Below are positions 35,504 through 44,801 of a stretch of DNA of 57,870 bases, piece after piece. Below the pieces are notes generated by a model that searched no databases, was not told the DNA's origin, and worked only from the letters and a program-made list of their open reading frames with translations. This DNA is from Methylorubrum salsuginis (GTDB lineage Bacteria; Pseudomonadota; Alphaproteobacteria; Rhizobiales; Beijerinckiaceae): assembly GCF_900114375.1 (NCBI RefSeq), contig NZ_FOSV01000028.1:1-57870 (forward strand). Reading direction: 5' to 3'. Numbering within the stretch: the stretch's first letter is position 1; each line of letters opens with the position of its first letter. Position numbers and translations under genes: made by a program.

Positions 35504-36757
35504 ATGCGCCGCTTCTCCCTCACGTCGCTGCTTTCCGAATCCATGCGGGGCCATACCGGCTGGGGGCGCCAGTGGCGCGCTCCCGAGCCGAAGCCCCGGT
35601 ACGACGTCGTCATCGTCGGCGGCGGCGGCCATGGCCTCGCCACGGCCTATTACCTCGCCACCGTCCACGGCATCACCAACGTGGCGGTGCTGGAGAAGGG
35701 CTGGATCGGCGGCGGCAACACCGGCCGCAACACCACGATCATCCGCTCCAACTACCTCTACGACGAGAGCGCGGCGCTCTACGAGCACGCCCTCAAGCTG
35801 TGGGAGGGCCTCTCCCAGGAGCTGAACTACAACGTGATGTTCTCGCAGCGCGGCGTCCTGATGCTCGCGCACAACATCCACGACGTTCAGAGCTTCAAGC
35901 GGCACGTCTACGCCAACCGCCTCAACGGCATCGACAACGAGTGGCTGTCGAAGGAAGAGTGCAAGGAATTCTGCCCGCCGATCGATATCAGCAGCCACCT
36001 GCGCTATCCGGTGCTCGGCGGCGCGCTCCAGCGCCGGGCCGGCACCGCCCGGCACGACGCGGTGGCCTGGGGCTATGCCCGCGGCGCCGATGCCCGCGGC
36101 GTCGACATCATCCAGAACTGTGAGGTCACCGGCATCCGCCGCGACGCCTCGGGCACCGCCATCGGCGTCGAGACCAACCGCGGCTATATCGGCGCGGGCC
36201 GGATCGGCGTGGTCGCCGCCGGCCACACCTCGACCGTGATGAACATGGCCGGGGTGTCGATGCCGCTGGAGAGCTACCCGCTCCAGGCGCTCGTCTCCGA
36301 GCCGGTCAAGCCGATCTTTCCCTGCGTCGTGATGTCGAACGCGGTCCACGCCTACATCTCGCAATCCGACAAGGGCGAGCTGGTGATCGGCGCGGGCACC
36401 GACCAGTACACCTCCTACAGCCAGCAGGGCGGCCTCCACATCACCACCCACACGCTGGACGCCATCTGCGAGGTGTTCCCGCAATTCACCCGCATGCGGA
36501 TGCTGCGCTCCTGGGGCGGCATCGTCGACGTCACCCCCGACCGCTCGCCGATCATCGGCAAGACCCCGGTCCAGAACCTGTTCGTCAATTGCGGCTGGGG
36601 CACCGGCGGCTTCAAGGCGACGCCGGGCTCGGGCCACGTCTTCGCCCACACGCTCGCGACCGGCACGCCGCACGCGATCAACGCGCCCTTCTCGCTCGAC
36701 CGCTTCCGCACCGGCCGCCTCATCGACGAGGCGGCGGCGGCAGCCGTCGCGCATTGA
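35504..36757 (+). CDS. soxB: Sarcosine oxidase subunit beta
   Basis: A 417-residue FAD-dependent subunit of heterotetrameric sarcosine oxidase, which demethylates sarcosine to glycine. It has the dinucleotide-binding motif YDVVIVGGGGHGLATAYYLA near residue 30, GWIGGGNTGRNTTIIRSNY, and C-terminal WGGIVDVTPDRSPIIG and CGWGTGGFKATPGSG. GAGGT precedes the start. First gene of soxB-soxD-soxA-soxG-sdaA, spaced 25 nt from soxD. Confidence 0.95.
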   Translation: MRRFSLTSLLSESMRGHTGWGRQWRAPEPKPRYDVVIVGGGGHGLATAYYLATVHGITNVAVLEKGWIGGGNTGRNTTIIRSNYLYDESAALYEHALKLWEGLSQELNYNVMFSQRGVLMLAHNIHDVQSFKRHVYANRLNGIDNEWLSKEECKEFCPPIDISSHLRYPVLGGALQRRAGTARHDAVAWGYARGADARGVDIIQNCEVTGIRRDASGTAIGVETNRGYIGAGRIGVVAAGHTSTVMNMAGVSMPLESYPLQALVSEPVKPIFPCVVMSNAVHAYISQSDKGELVIGAGTDQYTSYSQQGGLHITTHTLDAICEVFPQFTRMRMLRSWGGIVDVTPDRSPIIGKTPVQNLFVNCGWGTGGFKATPGSGHVFAHTLATGTPHAINAPFSLDRFRTGRLIDEAAAAAVAH

Positions 36758-36782
36758 TCCGCCTTCGCCCGGAGATCGACCG

Positions 36783-37115
36783 ATGCTGCTGATCGCCTGT
36801 CCCTATTGCGGCAACCGCCCCGAGACCGAGTTCCGCTGCGGCGGCCAAGCCCACATCGCCCGGCCGGAGCAGCCGGGCGCCCTCGATGACCAGAACTGGT
36901 CCGAGTACCTGTTCGTGCGCAAGAACCCCCGCGGGGTCCATGCCGAGCGCTGGAACCACGCCCATGGCTGCGGGCGCTGGTTCAACGCCCTGCGCGACAC
37001 GGTCACCGACCGCTTCATCGAGACCTATCCGATGGGCGAGCGCCCGCGCTCCGAGCAGGGCGGCGCGACGGCCCCGGCAGCGACTTCCGACATCCAGAGC
37101 GAGGCGAGGGCGTGA
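36783..37115 (+). CDS. soxD: Sarcosine oxidase subunit delta
   Basis: A 110-residue small subunit with the zinc-binding pattern CPYCGNRPETEFRCGGQ at the N terminus and WNHAHGCGRWFNALRDTVT. It bridges the large subunits of the heterotetrameric enzyme. It is separated from soxA by a single base (TGA, then ATG), supporting cotranslation. Confidence 0.94.
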   Translation: MLLIACPYCGNRPETEFRCGGQAHIARPEQPGALDDQNWSEYLFVRKNPRGVHAERWNHAHGCGRWFNALRDTVTDRFIETYPMGERPRSEQGGATAPAATSDIQSEARA

Positions 37116-37116
37116 G

Positions 37117-40107
37117 ATGGCACAGCCGTTCAGATTGTCCCGCGGCGGACGGATCGACCGTTCCCGCCCCATCGTCTTCGAGTTCAACGGTCGGCCGATC
37201 CACGGCTACCAGGGCGATACCGTCGCCTCGGCGCTGATCGCCAACGGCATCCACCTCGTCGGGCGCTCGTTCAAGTATCACCGCCCCCGCGGCATCCTCA
37301 GCCACGGCCCGGACGAGCCGAGCGCGCTGCTCTCGGTCGATCGCGGCCCCGGCCGGGTCGATCCGAACAACCGCGCCTCGGTGGTCGAGGCCCGCGCCGG
37401 CCTGCGCACGAAGTCTCAGAACCACTGGCCGTCGCTGGAATACGACATCGGCGCGGTCAACGACCTCTTGTCGCCGGTCTTCGTGGCGGGGTTCTACTAC
37501 AAGACCTTCATGTGGCCGCGGAAGTTCTGGGATCGTGTCTACGAGCCGTTCATCCGCGCAGCCGCGGGCCTGGGCAAGGCGCCGACGCAGGCCGACCCCG
37601 ACCGCTACGCCAACCGCCACGCCCATTGCGACGTGCTGATCGTCGGCGCCGGCCCGACGGGTCTCGCCGCCGCGCTCGCCGCCGCGAGAACCGGCAAGCG
37701 CGTCATCATCGCCGACGAGGGCCCGGAGCCGGGCGGCGCGCTGCTGCATGATCCCAAGGCCGAGATCGACGGCCGCCTCGCTTCCGAGTGGCTGGCCGAG
37801 ACGCTCGCCGATCTGGATGCCCGCGAGAACGTCATCCTGCTGCCGCGCACCACCGTGTTCGGCTATTACAACCACAACCACGTGGCGATGGCCGAGCGCG
37901 TCACCGACCACCTGCCCTCCGCCGCCGGTCAGGCGCCGCGTGAGCGCCTGTGGCAGGTGCGGGCCGGCGAGGTGGTGCTGGCCGGGGGCGCCCACGAGCG
38001 TCCTCTCGTCTTCGCCGACAACGACCGTCCGGGCATCCTGCTCGCCGAGAGCGTGCGGGTGTTCCTCAACCGCTACGGCGTCGCCCCGGGCAACCGGCTC
38101 GTCGTCGCCACCAGCGGCGCCTCGGCCTATCAGGTCGCCCTCGACGCCAAGTCGGCGGGCCTCGACGTCACCCTGGTCGATCTGCGGCTGGAGACCGATT
38201 GCGGGCCGGAAGTCACCCGCCTGCGACAGGCCGGCGTCGAAGTCCTGACCGGCCACACCGTGGTCGGCTCGAAGGGCCGCACGCGCGTCTCCGGCCTCAT
38301 CGTGGCGCCGGTGGAGAGCAACGGCCGCTGCGGCGCCCGCCGCGTCATCGCTTGCGACTGCGTCGGCATGTCTGGCGGCTGGACGCCCGCCGTCCACCTG
38401 TTCTCGCAGTCCCGCGGCAAGCTGCGCTACGACGACGGCCTCGACGCCTTCGTCCCCGGCACCTCGGCGCAGGCCGAGCGCTCGGCGGGCGCCGCGAAGG
38501 GCACCTACGATCTGGCCGCCTGCCTCAACGAGGGCTTCGCCGCCGGCGCCGCCGCTTCGGGCTCGTCCGAGACCCACAGCTTCGGGGCGAGCGCCACGCT
38601 CACCGGCTTCCAGCCGGTGCGGGTGATGCCCACCGACGCCGACCCGAAGAAGGTCCGGGCCTTCGTCGATTACCAGAACGACGTCACCGCCAAGGACATC
38701 AAGCTCGCCGTGCGCGAGGGCTTCCAGTCGATCGAGCACGTCAAGCGCTACACCACCACCGGAATGGCGACCGACCAGGGCAAGACCTCGAACATGAACG
38801 CGCTCGGCATCGTCGCCGGGCAGCTCGACAAGGCGCTGCCGGCGGTCGGCACCACGACGTTCCGCCCGCCCTACACGCCCGTCACCTTCGGCGCGCTCGT
38901 CGGGCCGGCGCGCCACGCCCTGTTCGACCCGATCCGCACCACGCCGATCCACGGCTGGGCCGAGAGCCACGGCGCCACCTTCGAGAACGTCGCCCTGTGG
39001 CGCCGCGCCTGGTACTTCCCGAAGGCTGGCGAGGACCTGCACGCCGCGGTCGCCCGCGAGTGCAAGGCGGTCCGCGAAGGCGTCGGCATCTTCGACGCCT
39101 CGACGCTCGGCAAGATCGAGGTGGTCGGGCCGGATGCGGCCGAGTTCATGAACCGGATGTACGTCAACCCCTGGGCCAAGCTCGCCAACGGCCGCTGCCG
39201 CTACGGGCTGATGCTCAAGGAAGACGGCTACATCCTCGATGACGGCGTCGTCGCCCGCGTCTCCGACGAGTGCTTCCACGTCACCACGACCACGGGCGGG
39301 GCCGCCCGCGTGCTCGGCCACATGGAGGATTACCTCCAGACCGAGTGGCCGGACCTGCAGGTGTTCCTGACCTCGACCACCGAGCAATGGGCGGTGATCG
39401 CGCTGCAGGGCCCGAAGGCCCGCAACGTCATCGAGCCGCTCGTAGACGGTATCGACCTGTCGCCGGACGCCTTCCCGCACATGGCGATGCGGACGGGAAC
39501 GATCTGCGGCGTGCCGACCCGGCTGTTCCGCGTCTCGTTCACGGGCGAGCTCGGCTTCGAGATCAACGTGCCGACCGACCACGCCCTGGCGGTCTGGGAG
39601 GCGATCTATGCCGCGGGCCAGCCCCACGGCATCACGCCCTACGGCACCGAGACGATGCACGTGCTGCGCGCCGAGAAGGGCTACATCATCGTCGGTCAGG
39701 AGACCGACGGCACGGTGACGCCCGACGACGTGGGCCTGGCCGGCATGATCGCCAAGACCAAGGTCGACTTCGTGGGAAAACGCTCGCTGGCCCGCCCGGA
39801 CGTGGTGGCCACCACCGGCCGCAAGCAGCTGATCGGCCTCATGACCGAGGATCCGAAGCTCGTCCTCGACGAGGGCGCGCAGATCGTCGCCGATCCGAAC
39901 CAGCCGATCCCGATGCGCATGCTTGGCCACGTCACGTCGAGCTACTGGAGCCCGAACTGCGACCGCTCCATCGCGCTGGCTCTGGTGGCGGACGGGCGCG
40001 CCCTGATGGGCAAGACGCTCCACATCACCACGCCCGACGGCTTCACCCGCGCGACCGTGAGCGAGCCGGTCTTCTTCGACACCAAGGGAGAACGCGTCAA
40101 TGCTTGA
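37117..40107 (+). CDS. soxA: Sarcosine oxidase subunit alpha
   Basis: A 996-residue subunit carrying NAD- and folate-binding domains. It has an N-terminal 2Fe-2S-like/ubiquitin-like part (FNGRPIHGYQGDTVASAL, FKYHRPRGILSHGPDEP), the Rossmann motif DVLIVGAGPTGLAAALAAA around residue 170, and a C-terminal GcvT-like folate-binding domain (YGLMLKEDGYILDDGVVARV, RVSFTGELGFEINVP). It transfers the methyl group to tetrahydrofolate as 5,10-methylene-THF. ATG 37117 is the start, and its end overlaps soxG by 8 nt. Confidence 0.95.
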   Translation: MAQPFRLSRGGRIDRSRPIVFEFNGRPIHGYQGDTVASALIANGIHLVGRSFKYHRPRGILSHGPDEPSALLSVDRGPGRVDPNNRASVVEARAGLRTKSQNHWPSLEYDIGAVNDLLSPVFVAGFYYKTFMWPRKFWDRVYEPFIRAAAGLGKAPTQADPDRYANRHAHCDVLIVGAGPTGLAAALAAARTGKRVIIADEGPEPGGALLHDPKAEIDGRLASEWLAETLADLDARENVILLPRTTVFGYYNHNHVAMAERVTDHLPSAAGQAPRERLWQVRAGEVVLAGGAHERPLVFADNDRPGILLAESVRVFLNRYGVAPGNRLVVATSGASAYQVALDAKSAGLDVTLVDLRLETDCGPEVTRLRQAGVEVLTGHTVVGSKGRTRVSGLIVAPVESNGRCGARRVIACDCVGMSGGWTPAVHLFSQSRGKLRYDDGLDAFVPGTSAQAERSAGAAKGTYDLAACLNEGFAAGAAASGSSETHSFGASATLTGFQPVRVMPTDADPKKVRAFVDYQNDVTAKDIKLAVREGFQSIEHVKRYTTTGMATDQGKTSNMNALGIVAGQLDKALPAVGTTTFRPPYTPVTFGALVGPARHALFDPIRTTPIHGWAESHGATFENVALWRRAWYFPKAGEDLHAAVARECKAVREGVGIFDASTLGKIEVVGPDAAEFMNRMYVNPWAKLANGRCRYGLMLKEDGYILDDGVVARVSDECFHVTTTTGGAARVLGHMEDYLQTEWPDLQVFLTSTTEQWAVIALQGPKARNVIEPLVDGIDLSPDAFPHMAMRTGTICGVPTRLFRVSFTGELGFEINVPTDHALAVWEAIYAAGQPHGITPYGTETMHVLRAEKGYIIVGQETDGTVTPDDVGLAGMIAKTKVDFVGKRSLARPDVVATTGRKQLIGLMTEDPKLVLDEGAQIVADPNQPIPMRMLGHVTSSYWSPNCDRSIALALVADGRALMGKTLHITTPDGFTRATVSEPVFFDTKGERVNA

Positions 40108-40666
40108 GGTTCGCTACCGCACCGCCCGCACCCTCCCGCTCGGCCGGGTCGAGGCCCGCCCCGCGGGCGTCGCGATCCGCCCCGCCGAAGCTGAAGCCCG
40201 CTTCGTCCTGCGCATCCGCTCCACCGAGGGCGAGATCGCGGGCTTGCCGCTGAACCGGCCGATCAACACGGTCTCGGGCGACGACCGCCGCTGGATCGCC
40301 CGGCTCGGGCCGGACGAGTGGCTGATCGGCGTGCCGGAGGGCGAGGCCGATCTGCTGCAGACCTCCGCCGCGAGCGATCTCGCCGGCCGGGCCCACTCCC
40401 TAGTCGATGTCTCGAACCGCAATGTCGGCATCGACGTCGAGGGGGCGCGGGCCGACGAACTCCTCAACGCCGGCTGCCCCCTCGATCTGGGTGAGGCCGC
40501 CTTCCCGGCGGGGAGCGCCACCCGCACCCTGCTCGGCAAGGCCGAGATCGTGCTGATCCGCCGGGCCGGCGCGCAGCCGCGCTACCGGGTGGAATGCTGG
40601 CGTTCCTTCGCCACATACGTGCACGACTTCCTCAAGGAGGCGGGCCTAGGGATCGGCGAGGGATGA
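40100..40666 (+). CDS. soxG: Sarcosine oxidase subunit gamma
   Basis: A 188-residue subunit with NTVSGDDRRWIARLGPDEWLIG and LVDVSNRNVGIDVEGARADELLNAGCPLDL, diagnostic of SoxG, which contacts the GcvT-like part of SoxA. The start ATG overlaps the end of soxA by 8 nt, and its TGA overlaps the sdaA start (ATGA). Confidence 0.93.
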   Translation: MLEVRYRTARTLPLGRVEARPAGVAIRPAEAEARFVLRIRSTEGEIAGLPLNRPINTVSGDDRRWIARLGPDEWLIGVPEGEADLLQTSAASDLAGRAHSLVDVSNRNVGIDVEGARADELLNAGCPLDLGEAAFPAGSATRTLLGKAEIVLIRRAGAQPRYRVECWRSFATYVHDFLKEAGLGIGEG

Positions 40667-42027
40667 TCAGCGTCTTCGACCTGTTCAAGATCGGCATCGG
40701 ACCGTCCAGCTCCCACACGGTCGGCCCGATGGTCGCCGCCCGCCGCTTCCGCGAGCGGCTCGCAGGTCGGACAGACACCGCCCGGATCAGCGCCGAGATC
40801 TTCGGATCGCTCGCCTGGACCGGCCGCGGCCACGGCACCGACGTGGCGATTTTCCTGGGGCTGCTGGGACACGATCCGGCGACTCTCGATCCGGATCGGG
40901 TCGCCGAGTACACCAACGCACTGACCGAGCGCGGCGCCCTCGACCTGCCGGGGGCGGATGCCCCGGTGGCGTTCGACACGGCGCACGATCTCGTCTTCAA
41001 CTTCACCGAAATCCTGCCGCGCCACACCAACGGCATGCGCTTCCGCGCCCATGACGGGGCGGGTGCGGTGCTGACCGAGACCACCTGCTACTCGATCGGC
41101 GGCGGCTTCGTCGTGGACGAGGGCGAGGGAGAGGACAGCGTGCTGGTCGCCCAGCCGGTGCCCTATCCCTATACGAGCGCCGCCGAGCTGCTGGCGTTCT
41201 GCGCCGAGACGGGCCTCAGCATCGCTCAGGTGCAGAGGGAGAACGAGCGGGCGCTGCGCTCCGAATCCGAGATCGAATCCGGCCTCGACGCGATCCGCGA
41301 CGCCATGCTGTCCTGCATCGACCGGGGCCTGCGCATGGACGGCGAGTTGCCCGGCGGCCTCAAGGTGCGCCGCCGCGCCAAGCGCCTGCATGCCCAGCTT
41401 CAGGAGGGCCGGCTCTCCAACAGCCGCCCGGCCCACGAGGTGATGGACTGGATCAGCCTGTTCGCGCTGGCGGTGAACGAGGAGAACGCCGCGGGCGGCC
41501 GCGTCGTCACCGCGCCGACCAACGGCGCCGCCGGCATCGTGCCCGCGGTCCTGCGCTACGTCGTCGAGTTCTGCCCCGGCTGGTGTGACGCCCACGGGCG
41601 CGACTTCCTGCTCACGGCGGCGGCCGTCGGCGGCCTGATCAAGAGCCGCGCCTCGATCTCGGGCGCCGAGGTCGGCTGCCAGGGCGAGGTCGGCTCGGCC
41701 GCCGCCATGGCCGCGGCGGGCCTCGCCGCGGTGCTCGGCGGCAACGCGCTGCAAGTGGAGAACGCCGCCGAGATCGCCATGGAGCACCATCTCGGCATGA
41801 CCTGCGATCCGATCGGCGGCCTCGTGCAGATCCCCTGCATCGAGCGCAACGCCTTCGGGGCCAACAAGGCGGTGGCGGCCGCTTCGCTCGCGCTCCGCGG
41901 GGACGGCATCCACTACGTGACGCTCGACGAGGTCATCGAGACCATGCGCCAGACCGGTCTCGACATGCAGGACAAGTACAAGGAGACCTCCCTCGGCGGT
42001 CTCGCGGTCAACGTCGCCGCCTGCTGA
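40663..42027 (+). CDS. sdaA: L-serine ammonia-lyase (single-chain, Fe-S)
   Basis: A 454-residue iron-sulfur serine dehydratase forming pyruvate and ammonia. It shows SVFDLFKIGIGPSSSHTVGPM at the N terminus, TAPTNGAAGIVPAVL, GCQGEVGSAAAMAAAGL, and MTCDPIGGLVQIPCIERNAF with the cluster cysteines. It is translationally coupled to soxG (ATGA). The pathway logic is that sarcosine gives glycine plus methylene-THF, which GlyA can condense to serine, and this enzyme then makes pyruvate. GlyA is not in the window. Confidence 0.95.
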   Translation: MISVFDLFKIGIGPSSSHTVGPMVAARRFRERLAGRTDTARISAEIFGSLAWTGRGHGTDVAIFLGLLGHDPATLDPDRVAEYTNALTERGALDLPGADAPVAFDTAHDLVFNFTEILPRHTNGMRFRAHDGAGAVLTETTCYSIGGGFVVDEGEGEDSVLVAQPVPYPYTSAAELLAFCAETGLSIAQVQRENERALRSESEIESGLDAIRDAMLSCIDRGLRMDGELPGGLKVRRRAKRLHAQLQEGRLSNSRPAHEVMDWISLFALAVNEENAAGGRVVTAPTNGAAGIVPAVLRYVVEFCPGWCDAHGRDFLLTAAAVGGLIKSRASISGAEVGCQGEVGSAAAMAAAGLAAVLGGNALQVENAAEIAMEHHLGMTCDPIGGLVQIPCIERNAFGANKAVAAASLALRGDGIHYVTLDEVIETMRQTGLDMQDKYKETSLGGLAVNVAAC

Positions 42028-42751
42028 CGGCAGACCGAGGGAATCGGGTCGGCAAGACCGCCCCGATCCACACCCGCCTCCGACGGCCCAGGCTTAGCCG
42101 ATCCGCACTCCGTCTGGCCTTTCCAAGTTCTCCTTCTTTGCTAGGCCTTATCCAACTTGATTGCACCAGAACAGTTCAGGCAATTTCATCGAGCATCATT
42201 TCGTATAATTGATGTTATATTTTTGTAATTATTATTGCATGTTTCGAAATAAATCTATTGGCAGAATAATCATCAGATTTTCATTGCAAAACATTCCAGC
42301 ACCCTCATTCCAACGCTTACGATGCAAAATTGGCGCCGGCAGCGCCCTGTCTCGTGCTATCGATGGAGGGCGGATACCCACGTGACCTCGATCTACGTGA
42401 GGCGTTCGACGACCTATGCTACATTGTGAAGATGGGACACCTTGGCGACTGATCCCGTTCGCCTGCGGGCCGTGGCGCCCATCGACCGGCATGATCCGGC
42501 GTTGGCTGCGGAGAGCTTTGCGGAGGTGGCCGTCGACCTGCGGGCGGTGCTGAACATAGCGATCGAACGGGAGCCCAAGCCCTTGGCGGCGATCCTCGAC
42601 CGCAGGACGCGGTGCTCATCGCTCGAGAGTAGCGAGCAGGCCGGTGGCGGAGCTTCAGAGGGGAGATGGGCGGCAGCCTCGAACCGGCCTTCGGCCAAGA
42701 GCATTCGGATCAGGCGACGACACATATGAGCCAACCCGATCGGACGCCGCT
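42028..42751. other. Intergenic region with AT-rich patch
   Basis: A 724-bp region between sdaA and the TetR gene. From about 42120 to 42330 it is unusually A+T-rich for this chromosome. From 42400 to 42740 the base composition returns to normal, but the available frames resemble shadow reading. I see no RNA gene, IS end or intact coding sequence. Confidence 0.45.
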
Positions 42752-43363
42752 TCAGCGTCCGCGGGCATCCAAGTGCAGCAGCCGCTCTGCCAGCGCCAGG
42801 ACGGCTTCGGCATTCCCGCTCAACTCCGCGCCCAACACCCCGTCGAGCGCCAGCACCGCCATGCCGTGGACCAGCGACCAGCACCGCAAGGATTCGTCCC
42901 GGGCCTGCTCAGCGGGCACCAGAGTCGCGACGCGGGCAGCGAGCACGCCGAAGGCCTCGCTTGAGGCCTTCGGCAGCGCCTCGGGCGGCGCGACCGCGCA
43001 GCTTTTGAACATCAGCCGGAACAGGCCGGAATTCGAGGCAGCGAAGGCGACGTAGGCCACGCCCTGGGCGATGAGCGCCGCCCGCCCCTCCCCTCCCCCG
43101 CGGTCCGCCCCCTCCAGATCCGCCCGCAACCGCTCGAACCCGACCGTTGCGACGGCGGCGAGCAGCGCGTCCTTGTCGGAAAAGTGTCGGTAGGGCGCCA
43201 TCGCCGAGACGCCGGCCCGGCGCGCCGCCTCCCGCAGGCCGAGCGAGGCCGGATCGCCCCCCTCCTCCAGGATCGCGAGCCCGGCCGCGACCAGGGCCTC
43301 CCGGAGTTCGCCGTGATGGTAGCCGGCCTTCGCCGGCCGCGATGTTGACACTGTACGCGCCAC
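42752..43363 (-). CDS. TetR/AcrR family transcriptional regulator
   Basis: A 203-residue repressor with an N-terminal HTH (YHHGELREALVAAGLAIL, LREAARRAGVSAMAPYRHFSDKDALLAAV) and a C-terminal ligand-binding helical domain. The GTG at 43363 (VARTVSTS) is used because longer versions would run into the divergent gene. It faces the DUF4188 gene, and the shared 35-bp region contains a clear inverted repeat, so it probably represses that gene. The ligand is unknown. Confidence 0.85.
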   Translation of the reverse strand: MARTVSTSRPAKAGYHHGELREALVAAGLAILEEGGDPASLGLREAARRAGVSAMAPYRHFSDKDALLAAVATVGFERLRADLEGADRGGGEGRAALIAQGVAYVAFAASNSGLFRLMFKSCAVAPPEALPKASSEAFGVLAARVATLVPAEQARDESLRCWSLVHGMAVLALDGVLGAELSGNAEAVLALAERLLHLDARGR

Positions 43364-43384
43364 TTCTATGATGACGGTGTAAAC
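43344..43384 (+). promoter_or_regulatory. Promoter and TetR-type operator for DUF4188 gene
   Basis: TTGACA (43345-43350) and TATGAT (43367-43372), 16 bp apart, form a good sigma-70 promoter. GTTGACACTG (43344-43353) and CGGTGTAAAC (43375-43384) are an inverted pair matching at 8 of 10 positions and bracket the -10 element. This layout suits repression by the neighbouring TetR protein, possibly with autoregulation. Confidence 0.7.
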
Positions 43385-43398
43385 ATGGAGGGGGTGCC

Positions 43399-43872
43399 AT
43401 GCGGGCGGATGCGGCGCAAGAGACACGACACGACCGGGAATCGGTCGATCTCTCCGGCTATCCCGATCTCGTCGTGGTCTATCTCGGCTTCCGGGTCGGC
43501 ACGTGGCGGGGCCTGCTGGCGCTGTTCGGCATCGCCCGCGGCATCGCCGGCATCCAGCGGGAGATGCCGGAGGGGCTCTTGGTCCACGAGAACCTCGTGT
43601 TCGGCCTCAACCATGTCGGCATGCGCCAGTACTGGCGCGATCTGGAAAGCCTGGAGACCTTCACCCGCTCCGACCCGCACCGGATATGGTGGCGGAAGTT
43701 CGGGCGCGACCGCTCGGGCGGCACCGCCTTCTGGCACGAGGCCTACCGCCTCTCGGGCGGGATGGAGGCGATCTATGTCGGCCTGCCCCAGCCCATCGGG
43801 CTCGCGCGCTTCGCCGGCTCGCGCAAGCCGGTCGGGCCGTTCATGAGTTCGCGGCATCGGCTCGCAGGTTAG
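43399..43872 (+). CDS. DUF4188 domain protein
   Basis: A 157-residue protein of the DUF4188 family, seen in LVVVYLGFRVGTWRGLLALFG, HENLVFGLNHVGMRQYWRDLESLE and GGTAFWHEAYRLSGGMEAIYVGL. Some members are annotated as fenitrothion hydrolase or monooxygenase-like, and the fold is dimeric alpha-beta barrel-like. GGAGGGGG lies 4 nt before the ATG. Expression probably depends on a ligand of the divergent TetR repressor. The stop codon TAG overlaps repeat copy D. Confidence 0.82.
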   Translation: MRADAAQETRHDRESVDLSGYPDLVVVYLGFRVGTWRGLLALFGIARGIAGIQREMPEGLLVHENLVFGLNHVGMRQYWRDLESLETFTRSDPHRIWWRKFGRDRSGGTAFWHEAYRLSGGMEAIYVGLPQPIGLARFAGSRKPVGPFMSSRHRLAG

Positions 43873-44013
43873 AGCATCAGCCCGGGAGGTGGGAACCGGC
43901 TCTCGGAAAAGCCGATGCGGCACAATAAGAGAGGGCCTTCCCGGATCTGAGATCCGGGACAAGGCCCTCTTGCAGGGTTCCACCCTGCACCCGCGAAAGG
44001 GCTCGCCCTTTCG
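43871..44013 (+). repeat. Composite intergenic repeat, copy D, with three hairpins
   Basis: The core AGAGCATC...AAAGCCGATGC (43871-43918) matches copies A-C. It is followed by a long stem-loop (43930-43970, containing CCGGATC/GATCCGG), then TGCAGGGT/ACCCTGCA (43971-43989) and CGAAAGGG/CCCTTTCG (43994-44013). It fills the gap between the convergent DUF4188 and DUF2155 genes and could serve as a bidirectional terminator. Confidence 0.75.
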
Positions 44014-44033
44014 AAACCCCAAGATCGCAGCAA

Positions 44034-44714
44034 CTACCGGAACAGCGCGTCGAACAGGTTCTGCGGCTCGCGCGGCGGCGGGGGGGCCGGTGCCGGGCCT
44101 TCGTTGTTCGGGAAGAACTTTCGCGAGGGCTTCTGCTTCGGCTGGACCGGCACGCCGCGCGGCCCCTCGACATCGACCTGACCGGCCTGGTTGACCTGGC
44201 TCGCGGTCTTGGTCGGATCGCTGCCCTTCTTACGGCCGGGCTTCTCCTGGCGCGAGGCGAGGGCGGGCACGTCCTCCTGCTCCTTCGCCTCGGCGATCAC
44301 GTCGGTGCCGCCCTTACAATCGGTCAGCCACACGTCGTAGATCGGATGCTCGATGGCGTGCAGCCCCGGGCTCGACGCGAACATCCACCCGGTGAAGATG
44401 CGCCGGTACTTGCTGTCGAGCGTCACCTCGTCGACTTCGAGGAAGGCGGTGGTCTTGGGCGTCTCGGTGGGGGGCCGCGAGTAGCAGACCCGCGGCGTCA
44501 TCTGCAGCGCGCCGAACTGCACCGTCTCGTCGATGGCGACCTCGAAGGTCACGATCCGCCCGGTGATCTTGTCGAGACCGGAAAACACCGCGGTCGGGTT
44601 CTTGATCTTGTCGGCCGAGGCCGGCAGCGCGGCGACGCACATGGCGCAAACGGCGAGCGCGGTCCGGCGCAACGATGGGGCGGAGATGCGGCTCAAGGCG
44701 CCCTCTTGAGTCAT
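44034..44714 (-). CDS. DUF2155 domain-containing secreted protein
   Basis: A 226-residue protein, exported via an N-terminal signal (LRRTALAVCAMCVAALPASA). DUF2155 features are AVFSGLDKITGRIVTFEV, FGALQMTPRVCYSRPPTETP, FLEVDEVT and RIFTGWMFASSPGLHAIEHPIYDVWLTDC. The C terminus is Pro-rich and disordered. The family is conserved in alphaproteobacteria near NDUFA12 genes, as here, but the function is unknown. Confidence 0.88.
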   Translation of the reverse strand: MTQEGALSRISAPSLRRTALAVCAMCVAALPASADKIKNPTAVFSGLDKITGRIVTFEVAIDETVQFGALQMTPRVCYSRPPTETPKTTAFLEVDEVTLDSKYRRIFTGWMFASSPGLHAIEHPIYDVWLTDCKGGTDVIAEAKEQEDVPALASRQEKPGRKKGSDPTKTASQVNQAGQVDVEGPRGVPVQPKQKPSRKFFPNNEGPAPAPPPPREPQNLFDALFR

Positions 44715-44801
44715 TCGAACGGCCGGTGAAGCCCGAGAAACAGGTCCGGCCGTCTCAACACCGGAAGGGTGGTGGAAAAAGGGCGGTGGCCGGGTTCCCC
44801 G

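Noticed and set aside
42414..42884. Minus-strand frame in the sdaA-TetR gap
   Set aside because: No recognisable domain, and the residue composition is shadow-like. It overlaps the end of the TetR gene on the same strand.
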